From JAYEIA01 sp034659855 (GTDB lineage: Bacteria; Bacteroidota; Bacteroidia; Bacteroidales; JAADGE01), in the NCBI GenBank assembly GCA_034659855.1, contig JAYEIA010000139.1, forward strand, positions 1-10,877: DNA of 10,877 bases, in the 5' to 3' direction. The number at the start of each line of letters is the position of its first letter. Positions within the stretch are counted from its first letter, which is position 1. The position numbers and the translations under genes were made by a program. Shown piece by piece: positions 1 to 6,675 of this stretch. Under the pieces are notes generated by a model. That model searched no databases. It was not told the origin of the DNA and worked only from the letters and a program-made list of their open reading frames with translations.

Positions 1-14
1 GTCGCCCCAAGAAA

Positions 15-257
15 ATGGCTACGGAGAAAAAAACGGACAAGGAAGAGGTTCAGGAAGAGGTTCAGGAAGAAACTCAGGAAGAGGTTCAGGAAGAAACTCA
101 GGAAGAGGCCAAGGAAACGGGAGAGGTCGTAATCGTCGCAGAGATTAATTCTGCTTTACGAAGTTTAGAAACGCTCGAAAAGAGCAACTTACTTCAGCCC
201 GGTACAACATATCGGGTAACTCATAAACAAGTCGGTTTATTTTGTAAGGTCAATTAG
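15..257 (+). CDS. Small acidic protein with EEVQ/EETQ tetrapeptide repeats, possibly 5'-truncated
   Basis: I do not recognise a family. From the ATG at 15 the protein has 80 residues. Residues 1-9 are charged, residues 10-33 are six tandem tetrapeptides (EEVQ, EEVQ, EETQ, EEVQ, EETQ, EEAK), and residues 37-80 look folded, with a likely amphipathic helix (AEINSALRSLETLEKSNLL) and a short strand-rich tail ending in CKVN. No signal peptide or membrane segment is visible. The frame stays open from the ATG to the window edge (codons for R-P-K-K), so the true start may lie further upstream and this may be the C-terminus of a longer protein. The repeat could act as a flexible or coiled linker. Coding is supported by the conserved 12-bp codon periodicity of the repeat and by the non-repetitive tail; function is unknown. 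Confidence 0.55.
   Translation: MATEKKTDKEEVQEEVQEETQEEVQEETQEEAKETGEVVIVAEINSALRSLETLEKSNLLQPGTTYRVTHKQVGLFCKVN
42..113 (+). repeat. In-frame 12-bp tandem repeat, six units
   Basis: Units start at 42, 54, 66, 78, 90 and 102. Two unit types occur: GAAGAGGTTCAG (EEVQ) at 42, 54 and 78, and GAAGAAACTCAG (EETQ) at 66 and 90. The unit at 102 is degenerate (EEAK). The 24 bases at 54-77 are repeated exactly at 78-101, so a two-unit block was duplicated recently. The length is a multiple of three, so copy-number changes would lengthen or shorten the protein without breaking the frame. Confidence 0.85.
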
Positions 258-745
258 TTAATAAACGGCCTTATGGGGTATGCTTATGGATATTAAATGC
301 ACAAAATGTTGTGTTGGACTAAAATAGATTAGGCATTCAGCCCGTTCGGGGAAAACTAATGTTATGTCAAGTATAAAATATCGCACCAAGTTACGTGAGT
401 CTTTTTTTATGAATCAAAAACGAAAAAGAACAAAACTTGGTGCGATATATCGTGCTTGACATGACACTAATATTGAATTGATTTAGAGCTTGCTGAAAAT
501 CTCAAAAGTGATGTGCTTCTGAATAATAAAAATATTAAATACATTTGTTTCAAATGCATGCAATTTGCGTAATTTTATTACAATCCTTGCATTTGATTCA
601 AGTATATATTAATATAATTTTTGATAACCATTTTGTAACCATTTTTCTGCAAACCCTAATTTATAATTTCAGGCTGATTTCCGGTTAGTTTTAACTTCGT
701 AAAATAGAATTAATAAGGTATTCTGAACTGTCGGCACAAAAAACT
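258..745. other. Non-coding region between the repeat gene and the phosphatase operon
   Basis: No credible gene is visible in either direction. The stretch contains the MITE-like element at 361-465. It also has a small CCCG-TT-CGGG hairpin at 340-349, a hairpin CATTTG-TTT-CAAATG at 542-556, and an 11-bp direct duplication at 625-646 (TAACCATTTTG, then TAACCATTTTT). It is strongly AT-rich. Because the gene to the right points leftward and ends at 746, and the gene to the left points rightward and ends at 257, the region lies between convergent 3' ends and is not expected to hold promoters for the visible genes. Confidence 0.7.
361..465. mobile_element. MITE-like element, 32-bp terminal inverted repeats, 6-bp target duplication
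   Basis: The left arm (361-392, starting GTTATGTCAAG) and the right arm (434-465, whose reverse complement starts GTCATGTCAAG) match at 27 of 32 positions. The innermost 15 bp (ATATCGCACCAAGTT) match exactly. The 41-bp centre encodes nothing. The element is flanked exactly by the direct repeat ACTAAT at 355-360 and 466-471, as expected for a target-site duplication. Four of the five differences between the arms are transitions, which fits decay of arms that were once more alike. It has no transposase and would need one supplied elsewhere. I cannot assign the parent IS family from the ends. Alternatively it could be only a long RNA hairpin, but the exact 6-bp flanking repeat favours transposition. 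Confidence 0.7.
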
Positions 746-763
746 CTAAAATTTTATGCCGAC
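730..763 (-). other. 7-bp inverted repeat spanning the stop codon of the phosphatase gene
   Basis: GTCGGCA at 730-736 is the exact inverse of TGCCGAC at 757-763, and the 20-nt loop contains the TAG stop of the leftward gene. On the leftward transcript the six-T run falls inside the loop and not after the stem, so this is not a canonical intrinsic terminator. It could be a weak 3'-end hairpin, or chance. Confidence 0.3.
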
Positions 764-3322
764 TACAATGATGTCATCCATTTGTGCCGTATCCTCCCTC
801 CATGAATTATGAACATTGTCTAAAATGGCATCTTGCATAGTTATCGGAGAGTCGGCCAATTCCAAGAGCAATTCTCTCAAGCGTTTTCTCATAAATTTTC
901 GCTTGCACTTACCTCCAATTTGGTCGGCAAAACCGTCAGACATCATATAAAGTGTATCTCCGGGTCGGGTGATAAACTCTTGATTTGAAAAATTTCGATT
1001 TCCTTTAATTCGGGCATGTATCATGCCGCCGATGGACATTTTGTCGGCCTTTAGTTCAGTGAGCTCTCTTTGCCGTATGATATAAATGGAGTTTCGGGCT
1101 CCGGAAAAAATCAGCTGACGTGTCTTTGGATTATAGTTTATTAATGATAAATCCATACCGTCTTTTGAATCAGATCCCTTTCTTTGTCCAAGAACTTTGC
1201 GAATATCTTTCTGTATATTATCCAATATTTTACCGGGGTTTACTATATTTTGTTCGTGTACCGAACGGTTCAATAAATTGATCCCGATAATTGACACCAA
1301 TGCTCCGGGTACTCCATGCCCGGTACAATCTGCAGCACAAAAAATATAATTATCCTCAATTTTTTCAGCCCAATAAAAATCACCGCCGATTATTTCTTTG
1401 GGTTTAAAGTAAATAAAGTGCTCAGGAAACAATACTTTCACAAATTTTTGGGTTGGAAAAACAGCATTTTGAATCTTCTTGGCATAAAGAATATCATCGG
1501 TTATTTCCTCATTTAGTATCTGTATTTTTTCATAAATATCATTGAGATAGGTATTTTGCTGATCAATTTCATTGCGTTGGGTTTCCAAATTTTGCTGTTT
1601 TTCTCGAATCTCCGACGTCCGATCATCAACAAGTTCTTCAAGTCTTGAATTAAGATTTTTCAGCTGATTAAATAATTTGAAATTTTGAGAGAGACCCAAT
1701 ATTTGAGTAGCCAGCATTTCGGGAATCATCAGTTCTTCATCCGTAAATGCTTTGGCCTTTTCAAGGTATAAAATATGTTTTATTTCTCCCTTTTCTTTAA
1801 AGGGAAAGGCCAGTTGAGCCCGTCTGTTTTTATTAACAAATGGAGGTTTTACTGCATACTGCTCTGCATGTAATGCTTCAAAAACAATGCGTTCAGAGTC
1901 TTTAGCTATCTGTTCTTTATCCGTTTCGAGAGGATAATAATTTGTGGCATCGATGACTGAATTTTTTTGTGAATAAAAAATCCCTCGGTCTGCTTTTAAA
2001 GTTTCGGCAAGTATTTCGAGGGGATAGTCGAATCCAAAAGTGTTTTTTTTCAAAAATTTATCCTTAACGGCATCAAGTTTTGTCGTCAAAGAATTTATTT
2101 GTTCACTCTCTTTGGCGGTTCTTGAAAAATTCAAATTCAGCACAAAAGTCTGAAAAAATATAAATCCCATAACTCCAATCGGCAAAGCATAGAATGAATT
2201 GATTACCATCTGCTCATGCAAAATATCATTGGTGGCAGCGACAAGAATAATTAAAGTTCCCAACAAAGGAAATATTGTGCCTTTTCTGTTTTTCATCAGA
2301 GCAACAATAAGCATCACCAGAACGTACAGCCCGGTAATACTCGCAATAATTTCAAAAATTACAAGAAAACGAGTGTAAAAACTTGCCGAAGTGATTAATG
2401 TAAGGGCAGTCAGAACCACATTTGCCGTAATAATTAATCCTCCCATAGTTTTCGAATAGAAATCACGGTTAAGCGACTGAAAAAACAGGAAAAAGAAAAT
2501 AACGGTCAAGTAGTTCGTAATAAAATCTATTTTAAGCAGCAGTTCCCAACCAATATTCGGCAAAATATTTATTAAATAAACCTCACCGTTTACTGACATA
2601 TGCAACTGTACAACCATCAGTAAAGTGGCCAAGTATAATGAAGAAATAGCTTCTCGGCTGAGCAAATAAAGACCCAGGTGGTAAAATGCCATGATTAATA
2701 TGGCACCCAAAAAGAACATTTCATATCCTCTGGCTCGCCGTGTTTTACCCACTATGTATTGAGTTATACCATATTCAACAGGACTGACAATTCCGCCCTT
2801 TTTGTGAAAAAAATTACTGACCAAAATGGTAAGGCTGAAATTTTCTTGATCATTGGGCAAAAAAATGAGTTTTGTATCTTTGGCCGGCTTCATTTGCTTT
2901 CTTAATTTCCCCGGTTTTCCGGATTGAGCAATCAATGAATCATTATAATATACTTTATAGGCCGACTCAATTCTTTTCAGCCGAATAGCTGTTTGTTCCG
3001 TGTTTGAAGGAATAATAACATTCAATTTGTAGGCAGCATAGCCCTGTCCGGATTTTAACGAGTTATAGCCACTTTCATTCCACAACAACGGCACGTCTAT
3101 AAATTCTTTACTTGAAGCTTTCAGCAAGTCTGTTTCTGATATAAAAGCCTGCGGAAAGAACATCCATTCGCCGTTAAGCTTAATCGTCTTATTTTCCTGA
3201 ATATCAAAATCAGATAAATCTATAATTCCTTTTTCGGCAACAGGTACAACATTTTTGTTTTGCCCGGAAACCGTCAGTGCAAAAAGAAAAGAAAAAATGT
3301 ATGTTAAAAGATACCTGTTCAT
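746..3322 (-). CDS. 7TM-DISM sensor protein with active SpoIIE-type PP2C phosphatase domain
   Basis: This 858-residue membrane protein is predicted to be a signal-controlled Ser/Thr protein phosphatase. Order of parts: signal peptide 1-20 (cleavage near VSG-Q); an extracytoplasmic 7TMR-DISMED2-like jelly-roll domain about 40-190 (LNGEWMFF, NFFHKKGGI), a fold linked in the family to ligand, possibly carbohydrate, sensing; seven membrane segments about 200-398; a GAF-like domain about 430-545; a coiled coil about 551-610; linker ILYAKKIQNAVFP; and the PP2C/SpoIIE domain 640-858. All acidic metal-binding motifs are present: GGDFYW (D648), ADCTGHG (D665, H669), DGMD (D721, D724), SDGF (D796) and MDDI (D849, D850), so it should be catalytically competent. 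The ATG lies 2 bp after the stop of the upstream paralogue, so the two are almost certainly cotranscribed. SpoIIE-type phosphatases often act on STAS anti-sigma antagonists, but no such gene is in the window and the substrate is unknown. Confidence 0.93.
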   Translation of the reverse strand: MNRYLLTYIFSFLFALTVSGQNKNVVPVAEKGIIDLSDFDIQENKTIKLNGEWMFFPQAFISETDLLKASSKEFIDVPLLWNESGYNSLKSGQGYAAYKLNVIIPSNTEQTAIRLKRIESAYKVYYNDSLIAQSGKPGKLRKQMKPAKDTKLIFLPNDQENFSLTILVSNFFHKKGGIVSPVEYGITQYIVGKTRRARGYEMFFLGAILIMAFYHLGLYLLSREAISSLYLATLLMVVQLHMSVNGEVYLINILPNIGWELLLKIDFITNYLTVIFFFLFFQSLNRDFYSKTMGGLIITANVVLTALTLITSASFYTRFLVIFEIIASITGLYVLVMLIVALMKNRKGTIFPLLGTLIILVAATNDILHEQMVINSFYALPIGVMGFIFFQTFVLNLNFSRTAKESEQINSLTTKLDAVKDKFLKKNTFGFDYPLEILAETLKADRGIFYSQKNSVIDATNYYPLETDKEQIAKDSERIVFEALHAEQYAVKPPFVNKNRRAQLAFPFKEKGEIKHILYLEKAKAFTDEELMIPEMLATQILGLSQNFKLFNQLKNLNSRLEELVDDRTSEIREKQQNLETQRNEIDQQNTYLNDIYEKIQILNEEITDDILYAKKIQNAVFPTQKFVKVLFPEHFIYFKPKEIIGGDFYWAEKIEDNYIFCAADCTGHGVPGALVSIIGINLLNRSVHEQNIVNPGKILDNIQKDIRKVLGQRKGSDSKDGMDLSLINYNPKTRQLIFSGARNSIYIIRQRELTELKADKMSIGGMIHARIKGNRNFSNQEFITRPGDTLYMMSDGFADQIGGKCKRKFMRKRLRELLLELADSPITMQDAILDNVHNSWREDTAQMDDIIVVGIKF

Positions 3323-3324
3323 GC

Positions 3325-5955
3325 TTATATCTTGTATTTGATTGATACAACTAAAATGTCGCCGGTTTGCGATTTATTTCCCTTCACTTTATTTAATTCT
3401 TCTTCCAATACAGCCTTATGTTTATCAATTGCAACATTTGAAACCTTAACCAAAAGGTTCCCCATCGCTTGAGTTCCAAGCTCTTCATTAGTTATAAATT
3501 GAATCTGTTGTGAGAAGCCTCCGGCGGTCATGAAAACTGTTGAATCATTTTTCAATAGCACTTCGTAGTCTGTAAATAGGTTCTGCTCTTGAGTTTCGGA
3601 TATAAAACCACAAGTTCTGTCGGTTCCTTTCAATATCGAAAGTTTATCATCCTCAACCAAATACAGCGGTTGCTTTGCTCCGGCGTAATACAATTTATTA
3701 TTTTTTTTATTCAATGCAATTAGTCCAATATCTATACCGGCAGATTCAAATTGATTGTTATTTTTTTTATCCAGTTTTTTAATAAGATCTTGATGTAAGC
3801 TGTTTAAAATTTCAGACGGTCGATAAAGTCCTTTTTCACGAACTGAAAAGCTCAACAAACTGTCTCCTATAATCCCCATCAAAGCACCGGGGACACCTAA
3901 TCCTTTGGCACTTGCAACAGCAAATATGGAATATAGCTCCCCCTTAGCCTTTATAGTCGCTGCCCAATAAAACGCACCACTGAGCCGATGCATGGGTTTA
4001 AAGAAAATGGAATGTTCAGGAAAAAGCTTGGCTATTTTGCGTTTTTCGGGAAATAATGCCTTCTGAATAGATTGAGCATAATTAATACTGTCCTTTATTT
4101 GTTGATTTTGTTTCTCCAAATTTAGGTAGGCTCCATTAATTATATCATTTTGCTCGGCTATTGAATCAGCCTGAACTTTCAGTTCTTCATTTTGCTGAAT
4201 TATTTCAATCGTTCGCCTTTTAACAATTATTTCCAGCTCCTCATTAAACTTATTTAAATCATCAAAGGCCTTGCTGTTTCGAGAAATCACCGATAATTGG
4301 GGCTTCAACAGTTCCATGACAATCAATTTTTCAGCATCTATTTTTCCAAATTCCTTCGGATTTTGTGCGTAAAACACTGACACAACCTCATCTCCGTCTT
4401 TTACAGGCAGGCAAACGGTTGACAAACCGGTTTGCTCATCATGTTGCACCTCTGTTTTTTTTGATAATATTGCTTGGTTAATCATCTTAACTTCGCACTC
4501 CCGTTTCCATGGAACTCTTTTATCGTTAAGAAATTTACGAATAGGAATGGCAGTTATTTTTCCGTTAAAATATTCTGCAACGATCTGCCAGCCGGCATCC
4601 ATATGTGCAAGGGCCAATCCTTTCTGAACGTTCAAGTTTGAAGCAATAGATTTTAATGGTGCAGCAGGAGTGAGGTGGGTATTGGCAATTAACTCATCTT
4701 TGATTCGAGTAAGTGTCAACAACCGTTTATTCAGTTTTGCTAAATTTTGGTAAGAATAAGAAGAACGATGAGCCAGCATATAGGCTTGAGTCAATACAAA
4801 TATGAATAAACCGTAGGTTGTTAAAAACGGTACGGACAACAGGAAAATCTCTGACAGAACATCGTGAATTACCGTAATAAATAAAATCATTGTTCCTATA
4901 AAAGAATATACAGCTCCGGATTTTTTCTTTTTAACGGCATGAATTGATACCCCCACAAAGAAAAGTATAACCACAAAGGCATACAGCAAGAATACAATCA
5001 AGGTATGTGTATATATTATTGCCGGCGTTACTGCAATGAATAAAGACATTCCAATCGAAATTGCTGCCGTTATTATCATTGACATTCGGCGATGATCCGT
5101 TTTAAAAAGAGTTCCGATAAAAAGTGCAAAAAACATAACCCGGGCATAATTACTGATATAATTTAACTTGACAAGAAACTCCCAATTAAAGTCAGGCCAA
5201 ATAGTCGTTGCAAGAATTTCTCCCGTTGTAATTTTGAAACTGACCGAAGAAAGCATTAATAACCCGAAATACAAAACAGACCACTCGTTGGGCTTTACTA
5301 TAAACAGTCCAAAATGGTAAATAGCCATAATCAACAAAAGCCCGATTATAAAATGATCAAAAGCTAAATTCTCCCAACTGAATCGTTCAACTTTTTCGGG
5401 AGTTGCTATGTAGGGGGTCAGCTCAATACCACCCTTTTTATGGTAAAAATTGCTGACTTGTACTACAATTTCATTTTCGGGTATTCTATTTTTAAAAACA
5501 AAAAACTCAGATGACCATGTAGGACGCATTTCAGTTTTACTTCTTCCTACCCGGCCTATTTCTCTGTACAGTTGCCCATTAATCCAAATTTTATAAGCAT
5601 TTTGAACCTTATTAAAATTTATCGAAAGTAATTTGAATTTTTTATTTGCCTTTATTTTTATTCTGTAGGTTCCGTAACCAAAGCTTTTCTGCTCATATAA
5701 TCCGTTTCCGGACTTCCAAAAACCGGGAACATTTTTAAGCTGTACAGAATCGGCAAAACGAAATTCTTCGGGCGTTAGAAGTTTATTGTTACAGAATTCC
5801 CATTCACCGGAAAGTCTGAAAACTTTCTTTGATAAATCTACGGTTTCAATATTTACCTCCCCTCCGGCAACAGACATAGTTCCCTGCGAAAACAAAGGAC
5901 TGCTGAGTCCTAAGAATATTACTGACACTAAAATGAAGAAATAAATTCTACTCAT
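3325..5955 (-). CDS. 7TM-DISM membrane protein with degenerate SpoIIE/PP2C domain (predicted pseudophosphatase)
   Basis: An 876-residue paralogue of the gene downstream, with the same architecture: signal peptide 1-24, DISMED2-like domain about 35-180 (LSGEWEF, NFYHKKGGI), seven membrane segments about 200-400, GAF-like region about 435-555, coiled coil about 565-625, and a PP2C-like domain about 650-876. Compared with its neighbour, the catalytic motifs are lost: GGDFYW is SGAFYW (D to A661), ADCTGHG is ASAKGLG (D to S682, H to L686), DGMD is AGID (first D to A739), SDGF is AGGF (D to G812) and MDDI is TGDI (first D to G865). Only D742 and D866 remain. The frame is intact and hydrophobic core motifs (GVPGAL, IIGDSLL, ILVVSIKY) persist, so it is maintained as a protein and is not a pseudogene. 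The likely role is regulatory, perhaps by heterodimerising with or competing against the active paralogue (inference). The ATG at 5955 gives a clean signal peptide; a TTG ten codons upstream (5985) lies inside the promoter's -7 box and is unlikely to be the start. Confidence 0.92.
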   Translation of the reverse strand: MSRIYFFILVSVIFLGLSSPLFSQGTMSVAGGEVNIETVDLSKKVFRLSGEWEFCNNKLLTPEEFRFADSVQLKNVPGFWKSGNGLYEQKSFGYGTYRIKIKANKKFKLLSINFNKVQNAYKIWINGQLYREIGRVGRSKTEMRPTWSSEFFVFKNRIPENEIVVQVSNFYHKKGGIELTPYIATPEKVERFSWENLAFDHFIIGLLLIMAIYHFGLFIVKPNEWSVLYFGLLMLSSVSFKITTGEILATTIWPDFNWEFLVKLNYISNYARVMFFALFIGTLFKTDHRRMSMIITAAISIGMSLFIAVTPAIIYTHTLIVFLLYAFVVILFFVGVSIHAVKKKKSGAVYSFIGTMILFITVIHDVLSEIFLLSVPFLTTYGLFIFVLTQAYMLAHRSSYSYQNLAKLNKRLLTLTRIKDELIANTHLTPAAPLKSIASNLNVQKGLALAHMDAGWQIVAEYFNGKITAIPIRKFLNDKRVPWKRECEVKMINQAILSKKTEVQHDEQTGLSTVCLPVKDGDEVVSVFYAQNPKEFGKIDAEKLIVMELLKPQLSVISRNSKAFDDLNKFNEELEIIVKRRTIEIIQQNEELKVQADSIAEQNDIINGAYLNLEKQNQQIKDSINYAQSIQKALFPEKRKIAKLFPEHSIFFKPMHRLSGAFYWAATIKAKGELYSIFAVASAKGLGVPGALMGIIGDSLLSFSVREKGLYRPSEILNSLHQDLIKKLDKKNNNQFESAGIDIGLIALNKKNNKLYYAGAKQPLYLVEDDKLSILKGTDRTCGFISETQEQNLFTDYEVLLKNDSTVFMTAGGFSQQIQFITNEELGTQAMGNLLVKVSNVAIDKHKAVLEEELNKVKGNKSQTGDILVVSIKYKI

Positions 5956-5982
5956 TGAATATACCAAATATATATTGTGTCT

Positions 5983-6016
5983 CAAATATAGAAATATTAA
6001 TGTAATTTAAGCAAAA
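5983..6016 (-). promoter_or_regulatory. Bacteroidota-type promoter for the phosphatase pair
   Basis: Read on the minus strand, TTTTG at 6016-6012 is followed after 21 bp by TATATTTG at 5990-5983, matching the Bacteroidota sigma consensus (TTTG, about 19-21 bp, TAnnTTTG). Transcription starting a few bases downstream would give a leader of roughly 20-25 nt before the ATG at 5955. The -33 box lies immediately after the rhomboid stop codon. A second TATATTTG at 5972-5965 is too close to the ATG and lacks a suitably placed -33 box. Confidence 0.6.
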
Positions 6017-6017
6017 G

Positions 6018-6584
6018 TTATTGTTGAATTTCCTTTTTCTTTCGAATACTTTTTCTTAAAACCCATGCCGAGAACACTCCTGACATTGCTCCGAACAAAT
6101 GTCCTTGCCATGAAATCCCCTCCTCGGGAACAAATCCTTTGAGTGTGGCTCCTCCGTATAAAACAACCACACCGGCAGCAATCAATATCGACAAAAAGTT
6201 CAACTTTATTATTCCGGCAGTTATAACAAAACCTATTAACGCAAATACTATTCCGCTTGCACCGATATGGTTTGAGTTTGAACCGGCCAAAAGCCATACC
6301 AACAAACCACCCAAAAGCAACGATATTAGAAGGGTTCTGTACTTCACAGATTTATAGACGGTAAATAAAATCGGTAAAAGAATAAGCAAAGGAATTGTAT
6401 TTGAAATGATATGACTCCAACTGCCGTGCAAAAACGGAGTAAACAGAATTCCCCATAAACCGTCAATGGTACGAGGCCTTATACCCATAGAACGAAGCTC
6501 GATAGAGGGAACTATTATTGATATCAGAAATACAAGCCAAATAAGCAATATAATAACGAGAGCCGGTTTTATATCTTTGTACAT
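6018..6584 (-). CDS. Rhomboid family intramembrane serine protease
   Basis: A 188-residue polytopic membrane protein of compact rhomboid size, predicted to cleave transmembrane substrates within the inner membrane. Rhomboid hallmarks are all visible: the loop after the first membrane helix ending FLHGSWSHIISN (H58 and N62 of the HxxxN motif), the nucleophile motif GASG (S110), and the partner histidine in SWQGHLFG (H162) on a later helix followed by small residues (GAMSGVFSAW). Serine and histidine are both present, so it should be active. It has a basic C-terminal tail (RKSIRKKK). The start at 6584 puts a hydrophobic first helix at residues 8-25. It lies 62 bp upstream of the phosphatase pair on the same strand and diverges from the S41 peptidase gene. 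Read-through into the phosphatase genes is possible, but a promoter candidate separates them. The substrate is unknown. Confidence 0.9.
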   Translation of the reverse strand: MYKDIKPALVIILLIWLVFLISIIVPSIELRSMGIRPRTIDGLWGILFTPFLHGSWSHIISNTIPLLILLPILFTVYKSVKYRTLLISLLLGGLLVWLLAGSNSNHIGASGIVFALIGFVITAGIIKLNFLSILIAAGVVVLYGGATLKGFVPEEGISWQGHLFGAMSGVFSAWVLRKSIRKKKEIQQ

Positions 6585-6598
6585 TTTATTTTTTTAGC

Positions 6599-6632
6599 CA
6601 AATATAGAAAAATAAAGAAAATTTAATGTAAC
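6599..6632 (-). promoter_or_regulatory. Probable promoter of the rhomboid gene
   Basis: On the minus strand TATATTTG at 6606-6599 is a perfect match to TAnnTTTG, 15 bp before the ATG. The position expected for the -33 element (6632-6628) reads GTTAC, a poor match to TTTG. The leader would be very short, about 10 nt. The same 91-bp gap must also hold the promoter of the divergent S41 peptidase gene, for which I see only a weak candidate (TATATCTC at 6642-6649). Confidence 0.5.
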
Positions 6633-6675
6633 TTTCAGGCTTATATCTCAAAATTAAACAACAAATTCAATAACC

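Noticed and set aside
245..273. 7-bp hairpin spanning the stop codon of the repeat gene, as a terminator
   Set aside because: The stem has one wobble, a 15-nt loop, and is followed by TGGGG with no T run; too weak to call.
286..327. Tiny frame encoding MDIKCTKCCVGLK with a CxxCC motif
   Set aside because: Only 13 codons with no supporting start signal or context; the cysteine pattern alone is not evidence of a gene.
340..349. CCCG-TT-CGGG hairpin as a terminator
   Set aside because: The stem is only 4 bp with a 2-nt loop, and an A-rich stretch follows on the plus strand.
361..465. Long hairpin interpreted as a regulatory RNA or terminator
   Set aside because: The flanking 6-bp direct repeat and transition-type arm differences fit a transposed element better; neither strand shows consistent compensatory pairing.
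3325..5955. Treating the degenerate phosphatase gene as a pseudogene
   Set aside because: The frame is uninterrupted over 876 codons and structural motifs of all domains are preserved, so it is most likely expressed.
6007..6297. Overlapping minus-strand frame within the rhomboid gene
   Set aside because: It lies in another frame of the rhomboid gene, has no recognisable domain and a cysteine/arginine-rich composition typical of shadow frames.
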